Translations under genes and position numbers: made by a program
Part shown: positions 7,430 to 14,337 of the stretch, one piece after another
How positions within the stretch are numbered: the first letter of the stretch is position 1
How the letters are laid out: each line of letters starts with the position of its first letter
The notes under the pieces: model-generated
Seen by the model: only the letters and a program-made list of their open reading frames with translations
Database searches by the model: none
Told to the model about the DNA's origin: nothing
From: an uncultured Muribaculaceae bacterium
GTDB taxonomy: Bacteria > Bacteroidota > Bacteroidia > Bacteroidales > Muribaculaceae
Assembly (NCBI GenBank): GCA_910587545.1
Contig: CAJUMI010000049.1
Location: 1-18,312, forward strand
Reading direction: 5' to 3'
Length of the DNA: 18,312 bases

Positions 7430-9442
7430 TCACCGGGCGAGGATCAGAGCGCTCGTTGGAGCAACCGAGATCTTGCCTCCTCGTGATGATCCGAGGCCGT
7501 CGGCGTCAATGCGTCCGTCCTCGGCTATGACAGTCCAGTTTCTTTTGGCCACCTTCACTTCCATGGCCTTGGGATTGCCGTTGAACACGACCTTGATTTC
7601 TTTCCAGACATCGCCGTTCGCATGATCTCGCAGTGTATATGAAATGACATTCTCATCAGTCTTTTCGTCAAACACCAGATGGCGCGCGATCTGATCGGCG
7701 GTTGTCATTCGGAACGCAGGATGTTCCTTGCGCAGTTTTATGAGCTGACGGTAGTATTCAAACTGTTCAGAGTTCTTGTGCTTCAGGTTCCAGTCGATCG
7801 CATTGATCGAATCAGGCGATTTATATGAGTTGTGGACTCCTTTCTTGTCGCGGAACACTTCTTCGCCGGCAAACATGAACGGGGTGCCCTGCGAGGTGAA
7901 CACTATCGTCTGGGCGAGACGCGCCGCACGCTGGCGTTCGGTCTCCGACGCCTCTGGCATTGATTTTGCCAGCTTGTCGGTGAGTGTGAGATCGTCGTGA
8001 CACGACACATAATTGATTATCTGCGTCGGAGCTGAAGCATAGGCAAACTTAGAGTTGTTGCCCTTGGAATAGTCTACCTGAGGATGGGCGGTCGAAGCCA
8101 CAATGCCGATCTTGACAGTCTCCTCGTTGCCGGGTTTACCGGTCGCGAAGCCTCTGTCGGCAGCATTGCTGTAATGACCCTTGACAGCATCGCGGATATC
8201 ATCGGAGAACACGGCTATGCCCTCCATCTTGGCTACATTTTCTTTCAGGGCGCGGCGTTCGGCGGGCAGAGGGGAGTCTCCGGCGGTCCAGCCTTCGCCA
8301 TATACGAAGATCGACGGATTGATCTTCTTGAGTTCGGCGGCGACACGATCCATCGTCTCGGTGTCATGGATAGCCATAAGATCGAAACGGAAACCGTCGA
8401 CATGGTATTCGTTGGCCCAGTATTTCACCGAGTTGACGATGAAGTCCGACATCTGCTTGCGCTCCGACGCGGTTTCGTTGCCGCATCCCGATGCGTCGCT
8501 GTATGATCCGTCGGAACGGTGGCGGTAATAATAGCCGGGAGCAGTCAGAGAGAAATTGCTACCGTCGTTGTCGGCTGTGTGATTGTAGACAACATCCATG
8601 ACCACACCTATACCAGCATCGTGGAGCGCCTTGATCATCTCTTTCATCTCACGCACTCTGACGACCGGATCCGCCGGATTGGTCGAATACGAGCCTTCGG
8701 GCACATTATAATTGTAAGGGTCGTAGCCCCAGTTGTATTGGTTTGAGGGCAGGTTGGCTTCGTCGACAGAGTTGTAATCATACGACGGAAGTATATGCAC
8801 GTGAGTCACGCCGAGCTCCTTCAGATGGTCAATACCTGTGCTTTCTCCGGTCTGATTGTGTGTGCCGGCCTCTGTCAGGGCCAGAAATTTGCCTTTGTTG
8901 ACTATTCCTGACGACGGATCGACACTGAAATCCCTGTGATGCATCTCATAAAGCACGACGTCGGTGATATTGTCGACCACAGGACCGCGGTCATCGCTCC
9001 ACCCGGCCGGATCGGTGGTGTCGAAGTCGATTATGGCCGCGCGGTGGCCGTTGGTACCGACGGCCTTGGCCCACACGCCTGGAGTCTCGTCGAGCCATCG
9101 CCCGTTATGCTTGATGCTGAATGTGTAGAATTTGCCATAGTAGTTGCCCGCCAGCGAAGCAGTCCACGTACCGTTTTCCGATGCTTTCATATCGACGGTC
9201 TCTATGGCCTTGCTGTTGCGGTCGGTCGGATATATCATCAGTCTCACAGCTTCGGCCTTGGGTGACCAGAGCCGGAAATTGGCTTGTCGGGGGGTCGCGT
9301 CAAGTTCGAGATCCTGACCTGAATAGACCGGCCAGCTCAGATATTGGTCGTCATTTGCGGTTTCGACGGCTGAAAGCGCCCATGGTGTTAAGAAGGAGCC
9401 AAGACACATGGCTGTAAATGCTTTTGCGCAGTTTGTGTTCAT
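7430..9442 (-). CDS. pulA: Periplasmic type I pullulanase (GH13)
   Basis: This 670-residue debranching enzyme cleaves alpha-1,6 links in pullulan, starch and glycogen-type glucans. Order of parts: a signal peptide (1-25, cut after ALSA, with no lipobox Cys), an N-terminal carbohydrate-binding/CBM48-like beta domain (about 50-140), the catalytic TIM barrel, and a C-terminal beta domain. The pullulanase signature YNWGYDP lies at 236-242 and DVVYNH at 283-288. The nucleophile is Asp354 in GFRFD, the acid/base is Glu383 in YGEGW, and the third Asp is Asp483 in SCHDDLTL. In most relatives this last motif reads SHDNLTL. With no lipid anchor the enzyme is expected free in the periplasm, working on oligosaccharides already imported through the outer membrane. 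No SusC/SusD genes are in the window. Confidence 0.94.
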   Translation of the reverse strand: MNTNCAKAFTAMCLGSFLTPWALSAVETANDDQYLSWPVYSGQDLELDATPRQANFRLWSPKAEAVRLMIYPTDRNSKAIETVDMKASENGTWTASLAGNYYGKFYTFSIKHNGRWLDETPGVWAKAVGTNGHRAAIIDFDTTDPAGWSDDRGPVVDNITDVVLYEMHHRDFSVDPSSGIVNKGKFLALTEAGTHNQTGESTGIDHLKELGVTHVHILPSYDYNSVDEANLPSNQYNWGYDPYNYNVPEGSYSTNPADPVVRVREMKEMIKALHDAGIGVVMDVVYNHTADNDGSNFSLTAPGYYYRHRSDGSYSDASGCGNETASERKQMSDFIVNSVKYWANEYHVDGFRFDLMAIHDTETMDRVAAELKKINPSIFVYGEGWTAGDSPLPAERRALKENVAKMEGIAVFSDDIRDAVKGHYSNAADRGFATGKPGNEETVKIGIVASTAHPQVDYSKGNNSKFAYASAPTQIINYVSCHDDLTLTDKLAKSMPEASETERQRAARLAQTIVFTSQGTPFMFAGEEVFRDKKGVHNSYKSPDSINAIDWNLKHKNSEQFEYYRQLIKLRKEHPAFRMTTADQIARHLVFDEKTDENVISYTLRDHANGDVWKEIKVVFNGNPKAMEVKVAKRNWTVIAEDGRIDADGLGSSRGGKISVAPTSALILAR

Positions 9443-9507
9443 TAATACTTTTGGTTAAGGTTTGAAATCTACGTCATTGTGTTGTGATGCCGATCGGGAT
9501 GCAGGCC

Positions 9508-9523
9508 TGTAACCACGGTTACA
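9508..9523. promoter_or_regulatory. Near-palindromic putative operator upstream of pulA
   Basis: TGTAACC (9508-9514) and GGTTACA (9517-9523) are perfect inverted arms around two bases. It lies 66 bases before the pulA ATG. A weak -7-like element (TAGATTTC on the minus strand, 9464-9471) between it and pulA would put the palindrome near -50, a position suited to an activator. There is no U-run after it, so a terminator is unlikely. TGTAA...TTACA symmetry is seen in LacI-type operators. Confidence 0.45.
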
Positions 9524-9606
9524 ATGATTTCAATCTTTTCAGTTATGTATAATCTCTATCTTTAAAATCAAAAATGCAAGCGAATGGAGTGATATGTGGC
9601 ATGCCG

Positions 9607-9918
9607 TCATCTGATGATCACCCGTTTGGCTGTCTTGTCGACTTTCACGATGTAGTAACCTCGCGACAAATCTATCACAGTCTTGCCGTTGGTGACACGC
9701 TCGGTCCTGACGATGCTGCCGGTCAGAGCATAGATCGTCACCGTGTGCTCGTCATCATCGCTGATCTCCACTTCGACCTGATTGCCGACGACGTTGACCG
9801 TGGGAGCCGGAGTCATCTCGACTCCGTCATTCGTCGTGTCGGCAAAAGCCGCAAACGGAGACAGAGCCAATACAAAAGCCACTGCCAACGCTGCTGATAT
9901 GTTTCTGCTTCTTTTCAT
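9607..9918 (-). CDS. Tiny secreted protein resembling a stand-alone sorting-domain beta module
   Basis: The product has 103 residues. Residues 1-26 form a clear signal peptide (KRSRN, hydrophobic core, cut after AFA). The mature chain of about 77 residues is almost only a small beta domain: an acidic strand region (VEVEISDDDEHTVTIYALTG) and the end YYIVKVDKTAKRVIIR. This matches the pattern of C-terminal T9SS type A-like sorting domains (VxIYxLxG ... GxYIVKVxxxxxRVxI), which are normally the tail of much larger exported proteins. Here no cargo precedes it. It lies 164 bases upstream of pulA on the same strand and might share its transcript. Its function is unknown; a truncated remnant or a genuine small periplasmic protein are both possible. 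Confidence 0.75.
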   Translation of the reverse strand: MKRSRNISAALAVAFVLALSPFAAFADTTNDGVEMTPAPTVNVVGNQVEVEISDDDEHTVTIYALTGSIVRTERVTNGKTVIDLSRGYYIVKVDKTAKRVIIR

Positions 9919-9927
9919 TCTTATTTA

Positions 9928-9959
9928 CAAAAGTAGGAGTTTCGGACTGATTATACAAT
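9928..9959 (-). promoter_or_regulatory. Promoter of the tiny secreted protein gene
   Basis: On the minus strand, ATTG (9956-9959) and TACTTTTG (9928-9935) are separated by 20 bases, close to the TTTG / TAnnTTTG consensus. The -7 box ends only 9 bases before the ATG at 9918, so the transcript would have almost no leader. Confidence 0.5.
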
Positions 9960-10007
9960 AAGGTCATATATAATATTGTGATAAAAATGTTAAAATTCTA
10001 TTTTACC

Positions 10008-10024
10008 GCAATTTTGACAATTGC
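10008..10024. repeat. GCAATT inverted repeat in a divergent intergenic region
   Basis: GCAATT (10008-10013) and AATTGC (10019-10024) are perfect arms around five bases. Further GCAATT copies lie at 10053 and 10109, and the 9-mer GCAATTTTG occurs at both 10008 and 10109. A 5-base-arm repeat TGACG/CGTCA lies at 10032-10047. The 264-base region between the divergent genes holds these and the promoters, and nothing else that I see. Confidence 0.35.
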
Positions 10025-10142
10025 CCGTTTTTGACGCGTAAACGTCAGAAATGCAATTTATCACAGCGGATATAATCATTGTTAAACAGTGTAAAACGGA
10101 GCAACCATGCAATTTTGCTAAAAATACAGCCGCAGCGAGCGG

Positions 10143-10150
10143 TAACTTTG
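10143..10150 (+). promoter_or_regulatory. -7 box upstream of the RecA-like gene
   Basis: TAACTTTG matches TAnnTTTG, 32 bases before the ATG at 10183. The nearest TTTG upstream (10114-10117) is 25 bases away, longer than usual, so the -33 element is doubtful. The position argues that translation starts at 10183, not at the upstream in-frame ATG at 10051. Confidence 0.5.
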
Positions 10151-10182
10151 CATCAAATTCTTCAACCAAACAACTTACAACA

Positions 10183-10932
10183 ATGAACAACAGACTTCTC
10201 CCGGCCATCGACATGGCAAAAGACACAACCCGGTCGACATTTCTCTACAGGAATATCTGGAAAGAACACACCACACTGCTGATCCACGGCAGCCGCGAAG
10301 CCGACAAGACAGCCGTCGCGCTCGACATAGCGCTCTCGCTGCCGCCGCGGAACACAAAGGTAATCTATGTAGATACTCAGCGCATCCTCGACGATCACCG
10401 GGACAAACTTTCCCTGGCCGAAAACATGCTGATACTCCGTCCCTCATATCAGTCGCCCGATGATCGGACAGACTACGCCGACCTTGTGATCTCTTCAATC
10501 GAAGAGGCCGTCGCAGAGACTGACGTAAGGGTGTTCGTCGTGGATTCGGTCTCCCGTATAGCGGCTCTTTCGTTCGGACGCAATGCGTCGGCGGCCTACG
10601 TGATGAAACGCCTTGTCGCCATTCAGGTTCGATGCGGCATATCGTTGATCGTTCTGTCTCACGATTCGACCAGAGCCGTCGACCGTTCGCTCGCCAATCT
10701 TGCCGACAGCATGATTGAGGTCGGCACCGAGCCATCGGAAAACACTCCGCAGGCCGACACCGCCGTGCCGCTCCCCGAAAAGAAGACCGAAGAACCTCAG
10801 TATGCCATCATCGATCCCGACAAGCCATACGTCGAATTTGCAAGCTGGTCACAGCTGACACCTTTGCAAAGGTATTCGCTGGAGCGCGGCCGGCAGGAAC
10901 AGCAGGAACAGCAGAAACGCCCGCAACAATAG
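10183..10932 (+). CDS. RecA/KaiC-like P-loop protein with degenerate Walker A
   Basis: The product has 249 residues from the ATG at 10183; the frame is open upstream to 10051 but a -7 box at 10143-10150 favours the later start. The fold pattern is RecA/KaiC-like: strand TTLLIHG, a P-loop GSREADKT (36-43), strand VIYVDTQ, a Walker B strand VRVFVVDS (115-122), and a strand LIVLSHD (155-161) at the place of the RecA-type sensor. The P-loop keeps Lys42 and Thr43 but has Asp where the conserved Gly before Lys should be, so ATP binding may be altered. The tail (from about 183) is low in structure, with Pro and acidic residues, and ends in a Gln/Glu-rich stretch before a TAG. The exact function is unknown; DNA-related roles are plausible for the fold. 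Confidence 0.8.
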   Translation: MNNRLLPAIDMAKDTTRSTFLYRNIWKEHTTLLIHGSREADKTAVALDIALSLPPRNTKVIYVDTQRILDDHRDKLSLAENMLILRPSYQSPDDRTDYADLVISSIEEAVAETDVRVFVVDSVSRIAALSFGRNASAAYVMKRLVAIQVRCGISLIVLSHDSTRAVDRSLANLADSMIEVGTEPSENTPQADTAVPLPEKKTEEPQYAIIDPDKPYVEFASWSQLTPLQRYSLERGRQEQQEQQKRPQQ

Positions 10933-11043
10933 GATATTCCGATCAACGCCAAACTCTATGCCGAAGAGTGGATCCGTGGTGTTGATTCGTGGAGCAGACA
11001 CTGCCACCATGGATTCGTGAAATTCTATCAAAAATATCCGTAA
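10933..11043 (+). other. In-frame open extension after the RecA-like stop
   Basis: After the TAG at 10930-10932 the same frame stays open for 36 codons to TAA (11041-11043). It encodes DIPINAKLYAEEWIRGVD, then a segment rich in Trp, His, Phe and Tyr. It has no start codon of its own near the beginning. It could be a remnant of a longer protein or a chance open frame. The remainder of the gap to 11109 shows nothing. Confidence 0.3.
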
Positions 11044-11109
11044 CAGTTTGCGCAATTTGCTGATGCAGGCTCGATTTACTCTTCTATTCTCTGATTTTTG
11101 GCAATCCGC

Positions 11110-11140
11110 TTTGCAGGACGGATTAAATTCTTTAATTTTG
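11110..11140 (+). promoter_or_regulatory. Promoter of the Fur-family gene
   Basis: TTTG (11110-11113) and TAATTTTG (11133-11140) are 19 bases apart, an exact match to the Bacteroides consensus. The -7 box ends 8 bases before the ATG at 11149, so the mRNA would be leaderless or nearly so. It probably drives the Fur-like gene, purA and the DUF1015 gene. Confidence 0.7.
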
Positions 11141-11148
11141 TCCTTGTA

Positions 11149-11649
11149 ATGAGCTACGACAAAAATATCAGGCAGTGTCCGCGCGATATCTTCTCTGACT
11201 ATCTCGCCAGGCATCATAAACGCCGCACACCCGAGCGTTTCGCGATACTCGACAGTGCGATGAGCACTCCCGATCATTTCACGATCGACTGTTTCCACGA
11301 CAGACTTGAGGAGCAGGGGTTCCATGTGTCTGTCGCCACTATCTACAGCACGCTCGAACTGCTCGTCGACTGCGGTCTGGTGCGTCGTCACCGTTTCGGG
11401 TCCGACAGCGCGCGATATGAGCGCACGGCCGGGTCGGCCAACCATCATCACCTCGTATGCTCTCGATGCGGAAAAGTCAAGGAAGTCAGAGACGCGTCGC
11501 TCAGCGACGCCATATCGTCGATCCGCTATCCCGGCTTTGCCGCAAGCTATTTCTCGCTCAACATCTACGGCCTCTGCCGTTCGTGTCAGAAGCGGGAACG
11601 CAAAAACGCGGCGACGGACCGCAAATCACCCAAGAATACCCAACAATAA
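11149..11649 (+). CDS. Fur-family transcriptional regulator
   Basis: The product has 166 residues from the ATG at 11149. An in-frame TTG at 11098 would lie upstream of the promoter and is rejected. The N-terminal winged helix (about 15-85) shows RRTPERFAIL, and VSVATIYSTLELLVDCGLV, the recognition-helix pattern of Fur proteins. The C-terminal dimer domain has HHHLVCSRCGKVKEV (99-113) with metal residues, and two CxxC pairs, Cys104/Cys107 and Cys143/Cys146, typical of the structural zinc site. The basic tail after Cys146 is unlikely to be structured. Which metal it senses (Fe, Zn or peroxide via PerR) cannot be read by eye. It is followed after 26 bases by purA. The product is cytoplasmic and DNA-binding. 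Confidence 0.92.
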   Translation: MSYDKNIRQCPRDIFSDYLARHHKRRTPERFAILDSAMSTPDHFTIDCFHDRLEEQGFHVSVATIYSTLELLVDCGLVRRHRFGSDSARYERTAGSANHHHLVCSRCGKVKEVRDASLSDAISSIRYPGFAASYFSLNIYGLCRSCQKRERKNAATDRKSPKNTQQ

Positions 11650-11675
11650 TAAAACACCATACGAAATCGAAAAAA

Positions 11676-12956
11676 ATGAAAGTCGATGTACTATTAGGCC
11701 TCCAATGGGGCGACGAAGGCAAAGGTAAGGTTGTCGATGTGCTCACACCGCGTTATGATATTGTAGCCCGTTTTCAGGGCGGACCGAATGCCGGTCACAC
11801 CCTCGAGTTCGAAGGCAAGAAATATGTGTTGCGGTCAATTCCTTCCGGCATATTCCAGAGCGGGCAGACCAATATTATCGGCAGCGGTGTCGTGCTCGAT
11901 CCGGTTCTTTTCGCCGATGAGGCCAAAGCACTCGAGGAATCAGGCAACAGACTGACCGGCGTACTCAAAATATCAAAGAAAGCTCATCTCATACTTCCGA
12001 CTCACCGTCTGCTCGACGCCGCCAACGAAAAAGCCAAAGGCAAAGGCAAGATCGGCACCACAGGCAAAGGCATCGGCCCGACTTACACCGACAAGATCTC
12101 ACGCAACGGCGTGAGGGTAGGTGACATTCTTCTAAACGACTTCAAGCAAAGATATGAGGCCGCCCGCAACCGCCATCTCGAACAGCTCGTCGCTCTCGGC
12201 TCACCCGCCGACACAGCCGCGCTAGCCGAAGCCGAGAGCAAGTGGATGGAAGCGCTCGACTATATGCGCCGTTTCGACTTGATCGACAGCGAACATTTCA
12301 TCAACAAGGCTCTCGCCGACGGAAAGAGTGTGCTCTGTGAAGGCGCCCAGGGAACGATGCTTGACGTCGATTTCGGCTCCTATCCGTTTGTCACCTCGAG
12401 CAACACCGTCTGCGCCGGTGCTTGCACCGGACTCGGCATCGCTCCGCGTAGCATCGGCGAGGTATTCGGCATATTCAAGGCCTACTGTACCCGCGTCGGC
12501 AGCGGTCCGTTCCCGACCGAACTGTTCGACGAAACAGGCAAGCGCATCCGCGATCTCGGTCATGAATACGGCGCCGTCACAGGTCGCGAGCGCCGATGCG
12601 GCTGGGTCGACCTCGTCGCTCTGCGATATGCGATCATGATCAACGGTGTGACTCAGCTCATAATGATGAAGAGCGACGTGCTCGACGGTTTCGACGAGAT
12701 CAAAGCATGCACGGCCTATGAGATCGACGGACGGACCACACGCGACTTTCCGTACTCTATCGAGGACGGCAAACTCACTCCGGTCTACACGACGTTGCCT
12801 GGCTGGAAGACCGACATGACCGGAATGAAGAGCGAGAACGAATTTCCCGCCGAGTTCAAGCAGTATATCGAATTCCTCGAACGCGAACTGGCCACCCCGA
12901 TCTCTATCGTATCAATCGGCCCGGATCGTACCCAGACAATCGAACGACATAAATAA
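11676..12956 (+). CDS. purA: Adenylosuccinate synthetase
   Basis: The product has 426 residues from the ATG at 11676. The frame is open upstream to 11457 but that stretch lies inside the Fur gene and is not homologous-looking. The enzyme joins IMP and aspartate using GTP, the first committed step to AMP. Hallmarks: the N-terminal P-loop WGDEGKGK (11-18) with catalytic Asp13, PNAGHTL with catalytic His41, GTTGKGIGPTYTDK for IMP binding, and the C-terminal guanine-binding SIGPDRTQT. Length and motifs are complete. It follows the Fur gene by 26 bases and precedes the DUF1015 gene by 15, so all three are probably one transcript. Confidence 0.97.
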   Translation: MKVDVLLGLQWGDEGKGKVVDVLTPRYDIVARFQGGPNAGHTLEFEGKKYVLRSIPSGIFQSGQTNIIGSGVVLDPVLFADEAKALEESGNRLTGVLKISKKAHLILPTHRLLDAANEKAKGKGKIGTTGKGIGPTYTDKISRNGVRVGDILLNDFKQRYEAARNRHLEQLVALGSPADTAALAEAESKWMEALDYMRRFDLIDSEHFINKALADGKSVLCEGAQGTMLDVDFGSYPFVTSSNTVCAGACTGLGIAPRSIGEVFGIFKAYCTRVGSGPFPTELFDETGKRIRDLGHEYGAVTGRERRCGWVDLVALRYAIMINGVTQLIMMKSDVLDGFDEIKACTAYEIDGRTTRDFPYSIEDGKLTPVYTTLPGWKTDMTGMKSENEFPAEFKQYIEFLERELATPISIVSIGPDRTQTIERHK

Positions 12957-12971
12957 TATCCTTAAAATACC

Positions 12972-14216
12972 ATGGCTAAAGTAAAACCGTTCAAAGGACT
13001 GCGTCCGCCGCGCGAGTATGTCACCGAAGTGGCCTCGCGCCCCTATGATGTGCTCAACAGCGCCGAAGCCAGAGATGAAGCCGAAGGCAACCCCAAGTCG
13101 CTTTATCATATCATCAAACCCGAGATCGACTTCGCGCCCGAAACTGACGAACACGCCCCCGAAGTCTACGACAAGGCCGTAGAAAATTTCGAGGCCTTCC
13201 AGCGCCGGGGATGGCTCGTGCAGGACGAGAGAGAGCACTATTATATATATGCCCAGACCATGAACGGCCGCACTCAGTATGGCATCGTGGTCGCTGCCAG
13301 CGTCGACGACTACATGCAGGGGCGCATCAAGAAACACGAACTGACCCGCCGTGACAAAGAAGAGGACCGCATGAAACATGTGCGCGTCAACAACGCCAAT
13401 GTAGAGCCGGTGTTTTTCGCGTTCCCCGACAATGAGGTGCTCGAAGATATCATCCGAAAGGCCACAGACTGCGAGCCTGAATATGACTTTGTCTCGGCCG
13501 ACGGTTTCGGCCATCATTTCTGGGTGATAAGCGATGATGAGACCATAGAACTTATCACATCGGAGTTTGACCGTATACCGTCGCTGTACATTGCCGACGG
13601 CCATCACCGCACAGCCGCTGCCGCCCTTGTCGGCAACGAGAAAGCACGACAGAACCCCTGCCACAGAGGCGACGAGGAATACAACTATTTTCTCGCGGTG
13701 GCTTTTCCGGCATCTCACCTCAGCATCATCGACTACAACCGTGTGGTCAAAGACCTCAACGGCCTCTCGCCCGCCGAATTTCTTGAGAAGCTCGATCATG
13801 ATTTCGAAGTCATCGACAAAGGCACGGAGCCTTACCGTCCCGAGAGTCTGCACAACTTCTCACTGTATCTCGAAGGCCGCTGGTATTCGCTCACCGCGCG
13901 TAAAGGCACTTATGACGACAGCGATCCGATCGGTGTGCTCGACGTGACGATATCGTCAGACCTCATCCTGCGCGACATACTAGGCATCACTGATCTCCGC
14001 TCCGACAAGCGCATCGACTTCGTCGGAGGGATCCGCGGCCTGAATGAACTCAGCCGTCGCGTCGATTCCGGCGAGATGGCCGTGGCGCTTGCCCTCTATC
14101 CGGTCTCCATGCAACAGCTCATCAACATCGCCGACACAGGCAACATCATGCCCCCGAAGACCACATGGTTTGAGCCGAAACTCCGTTCGGGACTTATAAT
14201 TCATAAGTTGTCATAA
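12972..14216 (+). CDS. DUF1015 family protein
   Basis: The product has 414 residues, a typical length. It shows the family's marks: the N-terminal PFKGLRPP....ASRPYDV, the middle KKHELTRRDKEEDRMKH (120-136) and the invariant-looking IADGHHRTAAA (207-217). The family is widespread in bacteria and archaea, often beside amino acid or nucleotide metabolism genes, but no reaction is established for it; I assign none. There is no signal peptide or membrane segment, so it is cytoplasmic. It lies 15 bases after purA and is likely co-transcribed with it. A short weak inverted repeat (14236-14262) follows and may end this transcript. Confidence 0.9.
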   Translation: MAKVKPFKGLRPPREYVTEVASRPYDVLNSAEARDEAEGNPKSLYHIIKPEIDFAPETDEHAPEVYDKAVENFEAFQRRGWLVQDEREHYYIYAQTMNGRTQYGIVVAASVDDYMQGRIKKHELTRRDKEEDRMKHVRVNNANVEPVFFAFPDNEVLEDIIRKATDCEPEYDFVSADGFGHHFWVISDDETIELITSEFDRIPSLYIADGHHRTAAAALVGNEKARQNPCHRGDEEYNYFLAVAFPASHLSIIDYNRVVKDLNGLSPAEFLEKLDHDFEVIDKGTEPYRPESLHNFSLYLEGRWYSLTARKGTYDDSDPIGVLDVTISSDLILRDILGITDLRSDKRIDFVGGIRGLNELSRRVDSGEMAVALALYPVSMQQLINIADTGNIMPPKTTWFEPKLRSGLIIHKLS

Positions 14217-14235
14217 GATATTATACTTTTTAACG

Positions 14236-14262
14236 TTTTTCAAGACTTAAACTTGTAAAAAA
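14236..14262. terminator. Weak inverted repeat after the DUF1015 gene
   Basis: TTTTTCAAG (14236-14244) pairs with CTTG-T-AAAAA (14252-14261) around a 7-base loop, with one bulged base. It could terminate the Fur-purA-DUF1015 transcript. It also lies just upstream of the gdhA -7 box, where a regulator could bind. The stem is AT-rich and weak. Confidence 0.3.
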
Positions 14263-14266
14263 TACA

Positions 14267-14274
14267 TATCTTTG
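14267..14274 (+). promoter_or_regulatory. -7 box upstream of gdhA
   Basis: TATCTTTG matches TAnnTTTG, 63 bases before the gdhA ATG. No TTTG stands at the usual -33 distance. The codon start available at 14272 lies inside this box, which supports the ATG at 14338. Confidence 0.5.
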
Positions 14275-14337
14275 CCTGGTCAAGAAAACCAAAAATTCAT
14301 CTATACCTGTAATCAGGCACATAAAAACATTTCAATC

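Noticed and set aside
9508..9523. The palindrome before pulA read as a terminator of the tiny secreted protein gene
   Set aside because: There is only a 2-base centre, no U-run on the minus strand, and it lies 84 bases past the stop; an operator fits better.
10933..11148. An independent small gene in the gap before the Fur gene
   Set aside because: The open stretch has no start codon or promoter of its own; it is treated as an extension of the preceding frame.
10849..11451. A minus-strand open frame across the RecA-like and Fur gene boundary
   Set aside because: It overlaps the ends of two convincing plus-strand genes and the Fur promoter, and its product looks like nothing known.
12912..13853. 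A 313-codon open frame opposite the DUF1015 gene
   Set aside because: Same cause: it is a shadow of a biased gene, with no start signals or known motif.
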